A DNA stretch of 64,000 nt, taken from NCBI RefSeq assembly GCF_002078875.1, contig NC_034410.1, forward strand, positions 95,285,292-95,349,291. The letters are read 5' to 3'. The notes beneath the pieces were generated by a model. That model worked only from the letters and a program-made list of their open reading frames with translations, was not told where the DNA came from and did not search any database. Positions 27,110 to 41,478 of this stretch are shown here, one piece after another. Made by a program: the position numbers and the translations under genes. This stretch comes from Numida meleagris. Taxonomy: Eukaryota; Chordata; Aves; Galliformes; Numididae. Each line of letters starts with the position of its first letter. Position 1 is the stretch's first letter.

Positions 27110-27730
27110 ACAGCTTACTACATTTGTAATTATGTCTGGAGCATAATTTGAAAATGTATCTTGCCAATATGCTGATTCTTTAATATAAAGTCTTAATAAA
27201 CACGCTTCCAGGTATAACTAGACTCTCTTAGAAAAAAATGAATACTAAGAATACTATGACGTACATATCCCATTTTTATAAACTGTATGTACCGAGTACC
27301 AGCAAGGGTATTGCTCACATGTTCGAGGTAGATGCTCATATGCATAAACCATCTATGTACAAATATTCATTAGTATATGAATGAATGAATTTAAAATCAT
27401 TAATTTAAGGTTATGTTTCAGCTGCAACAGCAAAAGATAAATTTGCCTCATGAAACAAAAAGAATTCTCTCATTAGACTTTTTTTTACTGTAAAATGCAA
27501 GATCTGCTATTGTATGTGACTATTTTACGCTTTCTGCGCCTATCCAACAAGATAATTTTATCCTTGCATTCAACTTAATTATTTTAGACTTCATTTACAC
27601 TTGACTTCATACATATGAAGAGCATTCCTATTGTTTTGTCATTGCGTTTACTGTAGGGCATTTTTAATTATAGCTAAGTGCTGTTTGTTTTTGTAATGCA
27701 AGTCCAACCATAGGCCAAAAAAAAAAAAGC
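27110..27730. promoter_or_regulatory. Candidate conserved non-coding element
   Basis: Repeat-free AT-rich sequence with many homeodomain- and octamer-like strings (ATTAATTTAAGG, CTTAATTATTTTAG, ATGCATAAACC) and an ATGAATGAATGAAT run. This texture is common in deeply conserved vertebrate elements. The call rests on appearance only. Confidence 0.2.
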
Positions 27731-28570
27731 AATGAAGTGTCATATTGAAAAAATATGGTGTTTTAGGCCACTGTTATGATGCATGTCACAGCTCCTTATT
27801 TAACAGGTCTGAGATTGTTATCTGACCCAGGGCCATAATTCTACTCCATCCATTCAAATAATAAAAAAATATATATGCACAGCCAGTGATCTAAAACTGT
27901 TTCCACTGAACTACAGTAACACAGTTCTAACAATCAAAATGAAATCCTAAATGAGATCCAGGACTGGACCACAGCAAAGATGCTCTCCCAAAATCAAGTG
28001 AATTGGTAGCAACGCTGGCAGTACAGCCAGCAGAGGGTGATCAAATACCCTACTGGAGTAATGCAAATTGAAGGCAAAAATCCCTGCCCCCAGGTCAATC
28101 TACATTCCAGAATAAAGGCCTAATTTCTGATTTCTTAAATAAGAACTTCATTTTAAGTATGCCAACATATTTCTTCATACTACCATTCAGATTTCAACAC
28201 ATAACAGCCTGAAAGAAAACATGTTTAAAGGGCATCATCACCTGCTGTAGTGGTAATAAAAGGCAGAAGAAGTAAATTGGGGAGGGTGGGAGGTGCACGC
28301 TTCACCAGAGATTAAAGAAATATAAACCACAAATACCAGACTCAGTACAATAAAGCCCTGTTCAACCTCTGATAAACATCTGTCTGTGTATTATTTTTAA
28401 TATTGTAGATTGTAGCTTTAGAATGGGAAATAAATCATAAATAGGAGGCAGTGTACACAAGGAACATGTTTATTTGGGAAAAAGCTTTGTTAATAAGGAA
28501 GATGGCAGGCTGCCATACGATCTAATAAAACTCCACTGGTGCAGGGAAGGGAGGGATAAATAGGTCTTTA

Positions 28571-28592
28571 CAAAACAAAACAAAACAAAAAA
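28571..28592 (+). repeat. (CAAAA)n simple repeat
   Basis: Three to four units of CAAAA in a row, too short to be a strong microsatellite. Confidence 0.85.
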
Positions 28593-30239
28593 TCCACTTC
28601 ATAAAAAGAATGCCAAGCAGAATACCAGCAAAAAATGAAAGCAGGTCAGCTAATGTAGAATAAGAAACAGAGCTGTAATGCACAAAGGTCTGGCCTCCCT
28701 GCTCAAAGACTTGTAGAGGACAGAAGACTCTGTTCATGGAGCAGCACAAAACGGAGAATACGAGATGTTCTCTGCCCAGAGGAGATTACAACCTTAAAAA
28801 CATATTGTTTGAAAGGCTGCTTTTGGTTCTAAACCAGTTTCATCTGCTCAGGTACAACCCTCTTCCAGTCCCTTGCTTTTCCAGCAGTTATTTCTCTGTG
28901 TTCTTCTCAGGGCAAAACATAACACAATGCAGTTACACTACTTATTATTTATGCTAATAACTAAAGGAAATAAGCATAATATTATTACGTTCTAGTAGAA
29001 AAATTTGCTGTTCAGTTCATCACTTGGTGGACATTAGGACATTTGACTAGGCTTATCTTAATTAACAGTCTGAACAAAAATGCATTAGGTATCATGGGAA
29101 AAACCAAAGGAACTCCTTTATTTTGAGATTTTTCAAGAGAATCAATTTTCATCTGTAATCATTCTTACCCATACGTACCCGTGTCTGGTGTGAAAATAAA
29201 CAGAAAAGCCTCTTTCTAGAGTCCTCTAAGAGTATTATGATCAGACTTTTCATTAGCACTGGCAATTTTTTGCATCTAAACAAACTTCAAAAGACTCAGT
29301 CACTGTCTCATCCGTGTAATCTATGAGCCTCCACCACCTTACGGCTGGGACCGGCATCTGCCTTGAGCAGGTCCGCTCAAGAAGGAAAAGCCAATAGTTC
29401 CCATCACATCACTCATCTCAAGCTGACAACTCTCTCCAAGGTGAACTTGAAGACCATTAGGCTTACCCAATTAGTCCATTTTTGCTAGGAAGGGCAAATA
29501 AAGGAATGGTTGATCTACTGCCATCTTCAGGGATATACTTTTCTGCTTTATTTTTCACTTATCTTTCCATAAAACAGCAAGACAGTATGAAAATGCTTCC
29601 GAAACACTTGCAAACAATCTGTCAAGACCCTCATCCTATTCTGAATATATACAAATTTGCAGCTTGACTCAAAATGTCCCCTTGTAGTCTCCCTTCCCCT
29701 TGGAAATAATATGCTTTTGATATTTTGTCAGCAATCTGTCATCCATTTTATAATTACACTAAATCAGATCCTATTTTATTTACAGTCAATTACAAAAAAT
29801 AAAGATATATAAATTGTATATTACAGTAGATACACTTGATCATATCCATTTTAAGGCTTAAGTTCATTGCAATGCTAATCCATAGTCTCAATGCAGTCTT
29901 TATTTCTAATCCTTAAATTTGCCCTGGTTAATAATTTGGACATGGCCTTGGCAATGCTTTAATAGTGTTCTGTTTTAACACGTTTTGCAGTTCAGAGCCT
30001 AAGGTCTGCTTCACCTTTGGTGTTAAGTCTGGGTTTTTCTTCTGAAATACAGGTACTGATGGTGGCTGGCTGCCCTTCTACCAGCTTGCTTTTCCTAAAC
30101 TGGCAATCACCTGCCAGTTTATGTCCATAAAGCACTGAAACTCCCAAACTTCTGAACCGAAGTCCCCTGCTCCCTAACTGTGTACAGACTCCTCTGCACT
30201 CCCACCAGACTAGCCTGTCACCTTCTCCATCCACAGAGC

Positions 30240-30525
30240 TTCTGCAGAAACACCCCCCTCCGCATCACATGCCCTTGGGGACGTGTGTCCACTGACCCTG
30301 ACCAGCCTCAGGCCCCCATGCCAGCCCCAAAGCAGTAAGCCCCTGCCCCAGTCAGGCCACAGCAGGGCCAGGCTCCAGCTCCCCACAGCCCTGCCTGGCC
30401 ACAGCCCTCCCTAGCCAGGCCCAGCTGCAGGCCCACAGCCCAGCCCAGCCCTGCTGCCCCCAGCGGCATCACTCCTGGCTGGGGTAGCGGGATGGGCCTG
30501 GCTGCCAGCCCCAGATGTTCCTCTA
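30240..30525 (+). repeat. C-rich low-complexity stretch (CCAGCCC-like units)
   Basis: About 285 bp dominated by CCAG, CAGCCC and CTGCC units, very different from the AT-rich surroundings. The minus strand, which is the sense strand of LDLRAD4, is correspondingly G-rich and contains a G-quadruplex motif at 30439-30461. No open gene is seen. Confidence 0.7.
30439..30461 (-). other. Potential G-quadruplex motif
   Basis: Read on the minus strand: GGGGG, CAGCA, GGG, CT, GGG, CT, GGG, that is four G runs with loops of 5, 2 and 2. It fits the standard G3+N1-7 pattern and would be present in LDLRAD4 pre-mRNA. Confidence 0.65.
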
Positions 30526-32790
30526 TGTTCTAGCAAATTTCTCCCAATCAAGTACGTAGAAGGTGCGTTGGTGATTCAGCTAATGACACTCTCATTTTCA
30601 GTTGTGAAATTACATGAAGAGACGATTAAAAATACATTAAAACTGTACCTTATAATTTTTGTCAAGCACGATGTCATTATCACGGGCAATTGGAGATGAG
30701 AAGAAATGGGTACATGCAAATGAGATTTTCTTAACTTCTAGTTCTCCTTAGTCATGATTCAAAGAATTCCTGAATTCTGGTAAATATTTAAAAATTATCT
30801 CAGCTGGTTTCATCTGAAGAAATCTTTAATAATCTCAAGCAGTGCCACTTGCCAGGCTGGTAGAGTGCTGCATACATTGGATTTTTTGGGGAATACTGTC
30901 TGCATAGCAAATAGTTCAAGAGTAGATCATTTGATAAGGCAACATCACAACCTTTGAATTGAGAGAAGCACCAACTAAAGCATACTGCTTCACAGATGCA
31001 TTGCTAAGCGTTGAGCTCTCAGAGGAGGCACAAAAATGCAGAGAAATACCATACTCACCTGTAACAGGGAGTATTAATGAAGCAAGTGAGGTTCTGCAGA
31101 TACAGGGACTTCATTTTCCATGTAAGTAACATATAATGCAGTCAAGAGCATGCCATGTTTTCAATCTCATAGTGATGGTAGCATTTTTTTTTTCACATCT
31201 TACGGGTACTGGGCAGAAAATACCAAAGGAATAAATGCATTTACTACATGCCAAGATGCAGGGCAGTGACAGAGTTTCCAATGGAAACTGTATTGCAGAT
31301 TTTAATGGACAAAAGAGTTCTCTCTTCATTTCTCAGTGGTATTTGGATTGTGCAATGCTCACTAATGTGAATAATGATAAGTTTTTTTATTACACTTTGT
31401 GAAGACTGTTATTAGTTGTGGGTGTCTGACAGCTAACAGTTCCCCAATCCACACCAGCAGAGTTGTGTGTTAGTGTGGTAAACTCCTTGTCATAGCTAAT
31501 CTTCACACTTAAAACATGGTTTCTCTTTAAAAAAAGTCCAGTTATCTAAGAAAGGTCTAATTCACGTCACTCTGCCTGAGTGTTCATTTAAAATTTGTAA
31601 GTCAAATAAGCACAGATGCGACCAAATAGTTTGCTCTCAATGCTCGCATCTTACAGTGTAGTCAGTGTTTTTTAACTAATATTGCTTGATACCAATCATA
31701 ATTTAATTCTTCAGTCCTTATTCAATTCTTTCTAAAAATGAATCACTCATTTCATTCACCTTAGTACCTTCCCCAGAAGACTGGATTTTGTGTGGCTAAG
31801 CCTTTTAAACTACGTAACATGTTTTTCCTATTATAAAATTCTTCTTTTCTACCTCTTGCTTTCTCCTCCAGCCAATTTCCATTAGCACTCACTTCCAAAT
31901 ATGTATTGCATTGCAAATGTACACAAACTCCCACCTATCTGCACCTAGATATAATAGTGGAGCTGGTAGTCATCAGGGCTGCCTAACATTTTCCACTATA
32001 AAAGTCTCGGTGAGTCCCTCCCATGTGCACTGCATGCAGCAGGTTTTTGAGGTTGAGCAGGAAGAACAGCCTCAGGCTACAGAAGTGACTTTTCTTTGTC
32101 CCAGGAAATTCTGTCCTGCTCTTACTGAACTATAAACCTGCAAAAAAATAAAATTTGCACTTATTCTTCCTTTGTCTGTGTCAGGAGAGTTTCTGGCAAC
32201 ATTCCCAAATAACGGAAAGGCACAGACACAGTGAGGCTCTGATGATATCGCTGCCAAACCATACTGTGACAGCAGGGGAGCCAGCAGAATAACTGTGGTG
32301 GGGAACAGGGTGAGCTCTGCTCCCCCAGGCTTTCACACATTACTTCAGTTCCACTTCCACGTAGCGGTGCCGCAAAGTACAGTCACTGCTGCTGCCCTCA
32401 GATGCTCTTCTTCTGCCCACAGTGCTGCCAACACTGAGTGCACAGGACAGGCAAACAAGTGGGAAGATTTGTGACCGCACCACAAAGAGGAAAGTCAATG
32501 TTTTATCATTTGAGGGTGCTTCATTTAGCAACCTAAGCAGCATAATTTCAACAAAGATTTTTTCACACTACATTTATGCAGTATTGTTTAAGCATCGGTA
32601 ACATCTATTTGACTATACAGCAGCATTTTAACCAAGATTACTTCACAATTTCCCTGGTCAAAGTGCTTACAAAATGGATAATGCAAAAAACATTGGTATC
32701 AGTGTCCCAGAGAAATTTCTACCATGTAAATCTTTCTGCTGTTCAAGTTGTATCATAGAAAAAAGTAGTAACTACGGACAGTACATGATG

Positions 32791-33011
32791 CTGAGGTTCA
32801 GGTTAGATATTAGGAAAAATTCTTCTCAGAAGGTGTGAGGAGGCACTGGCACAGGCTGCCCAGGGAGGTGGTGGAGTCACCGTCCCTGGAGGTGTTCAGG
32901 AACCATATGGATGTGGCACTGAGGGACATGGGTTAGTGGGCATGGTGGTGATGGGCTGGTGGTTAGACTAGATGATCTTAGTGGTCTTTTCCAACGTTAA
33001 TGATTCTATGA
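32791..33011 (+). mobile_element. CR1 LINE tail
   Basis: Starts with AGGTTAGATATTAGGAAAAA, continues through GGCACAGGCTGCCCAGGGAG and GGATGTGGCACTGAGGGACA, and ends in GATGATCTTAGTGGTCTTTT, CCAACGTTAATGATTCTATG. These are the conserved terminal blocks of avian CR1. About 220 bp, inserted opposite to LDLRAD4. Confidence 0.95.
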
Positions 33012-36000
33012 GCCTATCCATATACCATGCAGTATTCTGGGAAGCTCTACAGCACAGAAAACCAAAGCCATATATAACATGGCAGATACACTGTGTGAAT
33101 GAATACACAGGCACAGATTTGACATTCTGCAGTCTGTCGTTCATAAGCCTAGGTCATGATAACACAGCAGGCTGTCAACAGCAATGTAAACATCCCCCCA
33201 GCACCCCCAGCGAAGTGACTGGGAAGGACAGGACCAGGGGCACAGGGTGAAGAGGGGTGCTGCAGCTTCCAGGCTGGACGGCGAGGCCCAGTCTGTGCAG
33301 GGGACAGCCGCACGCCAGGCCTGGGTGCAGCAGCACTGTTTGGCACCCAGCCGGCACAGCTGGCCTGGAGATGGCAGCATTCTAAAGCAAGGTTTGAAAA
33401 AGAGCAGGACTTGGTTCGCACTGAAGCCCTGGTACCAGCTGCACCCACACACCTGAGGGTTGACAAGTGGCCATGCACATGTAAATGTGTGGCCAAGACT
33501 TGGGGGACCACAGAAAAGCGATGCTGACTTTTTACTGGTAAAATAGGAGTTACGTCCGAGAGCCAAGCTGCATTTGATCTCCAAACCACACCCCAAAATC
33601 CTGGCACATTAGCTCAAGGCTAAGGCTCTTACGGTCATGACTTCTGCCTGTGGCTTGTCTTTATGGCTGGACTGGTAGCTGCCATGGTTGGCATGCAGCT
33701 CAGCCATGCCAGCCCTGAAACAGCGATGTCTGTCAGAGGGATGGGGCAGCTGGTGATAACCATTTCAGCCATCTGATTTTAATCTGCCACTGTATATGCC
33801 AGCATCCCTACAGAGTTTGTTGGGTGTGGACAAGAGATGGGCTAGGACAAATCTCCAGTTGCAGCTCAAGTTATCAGTGTATCGATGACAAGTTAAAGCA
33901 TATTCAAAATTATACAAGTGATGCACTGAACACAGAGAACCACCCAAAAACATACCATCCACTGACAGAGAATAAACAGCACGGGCATCATTAACTGAAG
34001 AGCAGCTAATTGTATTACAGTTGTGGGTGACGTAGTTTGTCGCATGTAGCACCTGCTCATTATTACAAGTCTCTTCAGAAATGGTGATAGATTTCTGTGT
34101 TTTTATAAACCAACATAATTAAACTGAGGTCAGTTTCATAGCACTGGTCTCTCCTCAGATTTCAAATAAGGAACAATTTATAATAAAGAGAGAAAGCCAG
34201 ATAGTAAAGCATACTGCTGATTTTCACCCCAAAAAAATAAAAAGGAACAAAATAGGTCTAAGAGCTTCCTTGTATGCCCATCATGTCCCCCTAATTTAGG
34301 GTCATTCAGCATTAAAAAAAAATGAGACATTAAGAAATAACATCTAAACAGATTCATTTTCCTCGTTAGCAAAGATTTCTTTAAAACAAAATGTTTTACT
34401 ACTGAATGTTATTCTAACATGTTAAAGTCCTTCCTGAGAGGAATGATCATTTTGAAATCCAGGCTGCAGATTAAAATCATGGCATGTTTGGCACACATTG
34501 CATTCAGATAGCTGAACATAAAAAGAATAACAGCACACCCTGAGGAAAGAGAAAGGAGTCTTACCAGCTACCAAGATAAGGTAAAGAGCAATCTAGCACA
34601 CAAATATTTGGGAATCAAATTCAAAGGGGAGTGAAACCATGACGTAATGTAACACTGGGCTCCCTGTTTTTTCTCTTAGCCCAATTAAGCTCTCAGCTAT
34701 TTACTGACAGATAACTAAGGCTACAATTAAATGAAGACTGTGAACGTGTTAGTAACATTTTAGTAAGTCTGTGCACCAAACCTCATGGTCGTGAGGTTTG
34801 AGCTGAGGTGATCACTTAAATTGCTAAGTAAGAGCAAACATTTCAAAATGCTAGCTGTAAGAGAGAGACTTACAAAGGAGTAAGTGAAGAAAATAATTAA
34901 TTATGGTTTTAGTTTCAAGAGTAGACCAGGGTCACTCAGAGCATTATCATTTTGCCATCTTTTAGAAGCGTGATTACAACAGACAAAACTTGGGGCAAAA
35001 AACATCTATTTGATGGCATCCAAGATGGGAGGAATTCACATACTTACACTGCATTAAAGTTAAAAGCAACACAGACATGGGGCAATGAATGTGGCAAGCT
35101 AAGCACCTTGCTCATACTTCATTGATGTGCAGTGGGTTACTGAGTTGGCATTTGCTGGGCTCTTTCTCACTGAATATGTATTTCTCCTGAACACAGAATT
35201 TAAATATCTAGCTTGTTTACTTCTTTGATACTAAAGGTGATCTATATATAGGAAGATTGTGGAGAGGTACTGGAGGGGGTGGTGATGATATAAAAGAGAC
35301 ATTAAAATAAGAGTGTTCTACCCCTTCTTATTTTCTTGATACATTTAGTAATTCATTCTCTCTCAGCAACCCTGCGGAGAGAAGTCAAGAAATATTACAA
35401 GAATCCACACAATGAAAACTAAGCAACTGATATGAGAGAGCACTACTCGTTAAATCACTTTAAAACCCTCCAGATCAGATCTTCAGCTTTAATGGGACTT
35501 CAGATTTATTTCACTTAATGCTTATTTATATCAAATGCCTAGCAATCAGCATGGGAACTCTTGCCTTTTGCATAAAGATTTCAGCGACTTCTAAAATGTT
35601 TAAACTTTCAAGCCACGTATCAAAAGCAAAACAGGGAAAACACAACTTGATTAATAAAGGAATCATACCAGCGTTCTTTACTTTTGAAATATTTTTCTTT
35701 AGAACATATAAACAAATACACCGCAGAGAAATAAAACCAAAAAGCAAAAAAACCCTAATATTTCCATGGTCTTTCCTTACAAAGTTCAGCTTTGATTCAT
35801 ACCATCAAATACAGACTTATGTTCTCGTATAAATATATTTAACAGCAAACCCAAAACAAAGGCATTGTAGGCCAGAGTTTGAAGCATAAGTCTAGCCTAA
35901 AATATGGAGAATTGACACTATGACTCCTTCACAAAGTGTTCAGTCTGTGAATTGTTTCATACTCTTTAAATATAAGGACAACACAGAGTTCAATATTTTA

Positions 36001-39000
36001 ATGCAGATTCATCACAACACTATTGGATTATTGTGTATGATGATTCCCACAGGTCAGTAGGAAACAAAAGTATTGTTGATATATTGATTCTAAATCAGAC
36101 AATATTATATAATGTGCGTTAGGTGATGAAGGTTGAAAAAGCACATTCCAAACACACATGGAATACTCCTTCCATTGTATGCTACAATTCTCCAACTTCC
36201 ATTTTATTATTTGATGTATGCATACAAAATCATCAGGCTGAAGAAGAGGAATGGCCTTGATTAATTTCATATAATGTTGAGGAGAAAAGATACTTGCTAT
36301 GCTAGTGGCTGGACAAGGAAGCAGCCTGCAGCACAACACTACTACAATGGCAACGCATGAGAGATTTAGTCCTGTCATCTATGAATGGTCTCCCAGCTTG
36401 GAGCATCATGAAGAGAATGCATAAGGCTCGTTGCCAAAATATACAAGGGTAAAAAGTACTACAGTGTCTTAAGCAATAATTAGAGAAATTTTCCTTCTGA
36501 GGTGTTAAAAGTCACAGAAAATTTTCTAGATCATGATATTGAAACAAGATTTCAATTATTTTCTTAGTTGCAGTTCTTGGCAAACTGAGTAACATTACCA
36601 CATGTCTCAGAGTTGAGAACCAGTATTGATTAATAATTTTCTAGTTCCCTTTTTTTTTTTTTCCCCAAATCTCATCAACTATTACTTTGTTATCTGTACA
36701 GATTACCTCCATGGAAACTGGCCATTCTGTTTCAACTGTACCACACAGACACCTATCAGATAACTTTTGTTTAGTCCAAACATTTATCCCTATCAAAGAC
36801 AAAGTTAAACCAACCATATCCATGGTCTCGTCTTACAAGAAATGTCTTTTTTTGTTGTTCAGAAGTGGTTCCAAATGTCCCTTTTAAACCATCTACAAAG
36901 AGCAATTGTGTAAGTGTATAACTAGCACTGCTGCTAGTGGAGCTTTATCTTGTTTATTTTTCATTTCCTGAAGCAGAAATGGCACCTAAAGGAGAAATTC
37001 TGAACAATATCCTCTTAGAGGACTAATCCATATTCTTCCTATATCTTTCAATTCTTTCAGGACCTCGTTTGTATGCTCAGTGAAGTCAGTAATAAAGCTA
37101 ATGTTTACTACAAGACTGCAAGGATCAGGATTTCAGTGAGGAAGGAAGAAAGATTATAAATTTCTTGCACCAATATAAAAGGATGTCTTTGTCCCTTACA
37201 ACAATTTCTCCAACTATTTCTAATTAAAGTAGTCAGATAAATGGAAACGCTTTATCTCAGTGTGAAATAAATGAATACTAGCAGGGAATGCAAGACATCC
37301 TAAGGATGGAAAGCTGCAATGTGTACCATCTAAAATACTGAGCATCACAGTCAATGTCAATTGTCCATGACACTGTCACCTCTCCACCCTGGAAGCTGTG
37401 CAACTGGGCCTGCCCAAGACAACCATCAATTCACAATGGCTCTGGAAGAGTTCAGAATGAAAAAATAATAATTCTAACTGTACTGTCAAATTACTGATAT
37501 AGGAGAAAGGTGTGAAGGTTTGAAAGAGCGGCTCTGAGACTCATCATGACGAACGCTGCAAGCCCCCTGCACCCTGAGAAAGATTCTGAAGAGGAAGAAA
37601 AAACTAAATAACAACACAATTAGCAGGCACCTGAGTCCAGGTCTGTAAGCTATAGGTTGTCTTTGGTTTGTTATTCTATTCCCCAGTACATCAGAGAAGG
37701 CTAATTTCAAAAGGACCTACAAGTGAACAGAGACCAGTAACTCTTCACTTAATCCGCTATTAAAACATGAACAGACAGTTTATTTTATTGCCAGTTCAGC
37801 CATTAGTACCAATGGGTCATGGACTCAAATTCTCTTTCATCGTCAATGTGTCCTCAGTCCCTAACACAGGGGTGATAATATGTCTCTCAACGGCTCAATT
37901 TCAATAGGACCGCAATACACCCATAATAGCACTTCCAATAGGATGTAAGACTACACCTCTCAACAGAGATCATGCCTTTCTGTGGCTGTGTGCCAGCGGT
38001 ACACCAACTGATGCTCCCAAATTCCAAGTGAGCAATCAGCAATTAGTGCAAGATGCTGATGGAAAAGAGTCTCCTCTGCAGTAACCATCGTCAGTTGTGC
38101 AGGTGTATTTGCCGCACATAAAGGATCCAGGTGCTTCTCCCAGTTCCCCCATTCCAAAAATATGAACAGGATAATTAAGCATGTCTGGGATTCACTGAGC
38201 TGGCAGATTTAGTATTGAAGGAGAACACCTTGTACAGTAAGCGAAGTCCTGATGCACGCAACATTACCTGCAGGGGCAAAGGAGACAGCCGTATTCACAT
38301 ATCAGCTTCCCCTATGTCTCGCATCCAGTGCTTTTCCTTCTTTCTGTCACCCTGCAGAAAATACCCTTACTTATAACAACAAAATTTTCAGACGGAACAT
38401 ATATTGATCGGGTCATAAGTTTAGATGGCAATACCAGTTAGCTTCTGAAAATGAGCTTCACGGGTATTTTTAATTTCTTTTTCACCACAGATAGCCAACA
38501 GACACCGGTCTTTCAGGATTAAAATTAAACCAAGCTTAAAAATATCCACGACAAAATTTATTACCAGCTGTAATGCAAAGGGAAAAATCAGAAGATTTTG
38601 TCCCTGAGCTGTAAAATTGCCATAGCTGACTTCTGACTGCCATCATAGAAGTAAGGCACATAATATAAAATTCAATACAGAAACCAGCTCCATTGCATTC
38701 AGCATGAAAACGATACATTGCAATTGATGAAAGGTCTATCATTGATACTAGCAAAGTTACTCAGCAAGGTAATAAATCATAAGATGGGAAATTACCCTGG
38801 AACATAAACCTGAAGTTTCTTACACATTTGTAGAAGTTCTCAACTTATTTGCACTCCGCACCTTAGTCACTTCATCCTTAAAATTGATACCTCTAAGCTT
38901 TTTATAGGTACTTCATGAATGCAGAATATACACTGTGTCTTAAAACTCTCATTTCAGAAAATTTTACAAGCTTCCAGGTTACTAGTTTAATACAAAAAGG

Positions 39001-41478
39001 AAAAAAGTTACTATAGAAACTTTTTTGTATTAAAATCTCTCTTCTTAGGAAAAGTTAGTCATACGGAGCAGAGCAGTACTGGGAGAATTTGCAAAATGTG
39101 TTTAAGCAGTTGCAAAACAAACCCCTTACATGATGGCTCTTGCAAGTTCTCCACAGATTATTTGTAAAAACAGAATAAATGACTGATTGTAACACAGCAG
39201 TTGAAGCCCAGACAAGATTTCAAGATTCCTAACCCATTTCAGTTCCTTATCAGTAATGATAAGTTTTCTGCTACCTTTCTGTTCATCCATTCACACACAC
39301 AAATAATTGCATATCTTGCTACCCACCATGGGGAAGCATTATATGGCACAAGTAGAGTCCCTTTAGATAGTCTGATGACAGGAAATTTCTAACTAAAGCT
39401 ACCTAATATATTTTTACAATAACAATCATCTCTCCCATAGGAAGAGAAATAGTGGCCTTCAAAAAAATAAATCTTGTTCTTCTCCACCAACTTAAAATGT
39501 ACACAGCAGCCCACACAGTGGCAGAAGGTGTCTTCCAACTATTTACTCGTTAGCATGGCTCTACGTCAGACCCCACTAGAGTCAGCTTGGTCAAGCCCTG
39601 ACACAAGGAGTCCTTCTACCACTCCCCAGCAGAAGCCAGTCTCCCTGTTTTGGGCAGTGAGCTGGTGAACACTGGGACATTATGGTTTCCAATAAAGGCC
39701 TCTTTCGACCCCTTAGGGTAAGAGGCAGAAAGTCATAAAGTCATATTCTCAGGGTGCCAACCAGAGGCTCTTTCCTGGACAAATTATCAGAAAGAGGTGA
39801 GAAGGTGGTACAGACACAGGGCAGTTATAAGCAGACCAGTACTTCAATATCTTCTGTATATTGATTGTGTCATTGATAGTCCCAAAAAGGTTCCAGTGCA
39901 GAAGCTACTAGTGAAATGTATGCAGAGCTCCAAGAGGAGCAGGGGATCAGGAGGAAGGAGGAACATTCAAACTGACAGAAAACTGCAAGCACTACGAAGA
40001 AGAAAGTGAATTACCCGCTCTGGGAGAATTCTCTTCGCAAGGATGCAACGCTGTAGTCTGTGACCCTGAAGCCAGGATGACTTGACTGAGGAGTATGAAA
40101 CTAAGATTTAAATTGATCATTTGAATTGCATATGACAGGCCACAAAATAAATACTTTGGCTACCAATAAGCTCTGCAGTGAAATCCACGGAGACGTGAAC
40201 AGAAGAAGCAGAAAAGCAAATCACAGGCTCAACTGCTTCATCAAGTTTATTGCACAGTCTGATTTGAGGTTAGGTAGAACAGTTTGCCCTTCTGGCTATA
40301 CCCAGAGTGAGAAAGGACAACCCTGCCTTGAAAACATGAAGGGAGAACTTGTCACAAATGGAAATGGCGGAAAGTAACTTCAACTCAGCTGAAGAAAATA
40401 AGAGAGTGTGTCCTGAATGGCAAAGGCTGAAATTACAACGTTGTGGTTTATTGCTGATGTGGCAGTTTAATCAAGGCGAGCTTTAAAAAGAGGTTATCTT
40501 TTAATTGATCGGCTGATACAAGTGGAAAAAACAGACAGCATTCGAAGCACACAGACTTGCCCTTCAGGGAACTGAAGGAGGGGTTGCAATGCACACAGCT
40601 GTCTATGTTCTCCAACTAAACCAGACTGCCTAATGAAAGAAACTACCACTCCCTATAATCTCTGACTTGCAGAAATTGCTAATACGGAGATGTATGGCCA
40701 AACAGCAAATAATTCATAGCAAGTGGAACAACTCTTGTCGGTAACAAAAACACCCATGAGATCAGCAGAGACACAATGCCTTCCCATGTCACCATAAGTC
40801 ACTACAGGAAACAATCTCCAAATACTTATCAATGAGGTCCAACAGAATAAATCTGAGGATAAATATTGCATTTGACACATTGTACAGCTATGCACCTGCT
40901 AATATCAATACCTGAACTCTAAATCATATGTAATTTACTCTTCATGACACCTACACCTGTAGGTCAAGAGCAGATGCAGAGCAGTTAGCAAATTAATCAT
41001 TCCAAACTCCAACTACATCACCATAGAAAGTGAAATCTAAGATTGCCTCTTTTCAAGCAAAATGACTTGGAGACAAAGCAAGTAAGAGGTATTACCACTA
41101 GGAAAAGAAAAACAGAGCTCCATCATACCTTCAATCTGAAAACCACGGCTTTTCTTGTCAGTTTTATTTTAGCCTCTGTTTCCTTTATGTCTTCTTTCAC
41201 ATTTTTTAAATACCTCATTCTAATATTAAACTAAATGCTATTTTAACGATGCAGCTTCATTTCTCCTTAATTCTCCCTAATGCAGAAACTCTGAAATGCA
41301 TAAATCCAACAACATGTTATAAATGCTGCAACTCCTTATGAAGGCTACTTCTGTTGTAAAATTTGACCAAATCAAAAAATCAACAGCATTACTTCCAGTA
41401 AAGTTGCAGAATAAACTGAAAGTAATGAGGCAGGAGAGGGTTATCATCTCATTTCACAGTACATGATTCAGTCATTTG
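33012..41478. other. Intronic sequence without recognised gene
   Basis: Contains a GC-rich patch (33170-33460) with overlapping chance frames, a 9-bp-stem hairpin (34777-34800) and a pyrimidine/T run near 36647-36665. No known repeat or exon identified. Confidence 0.6.
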
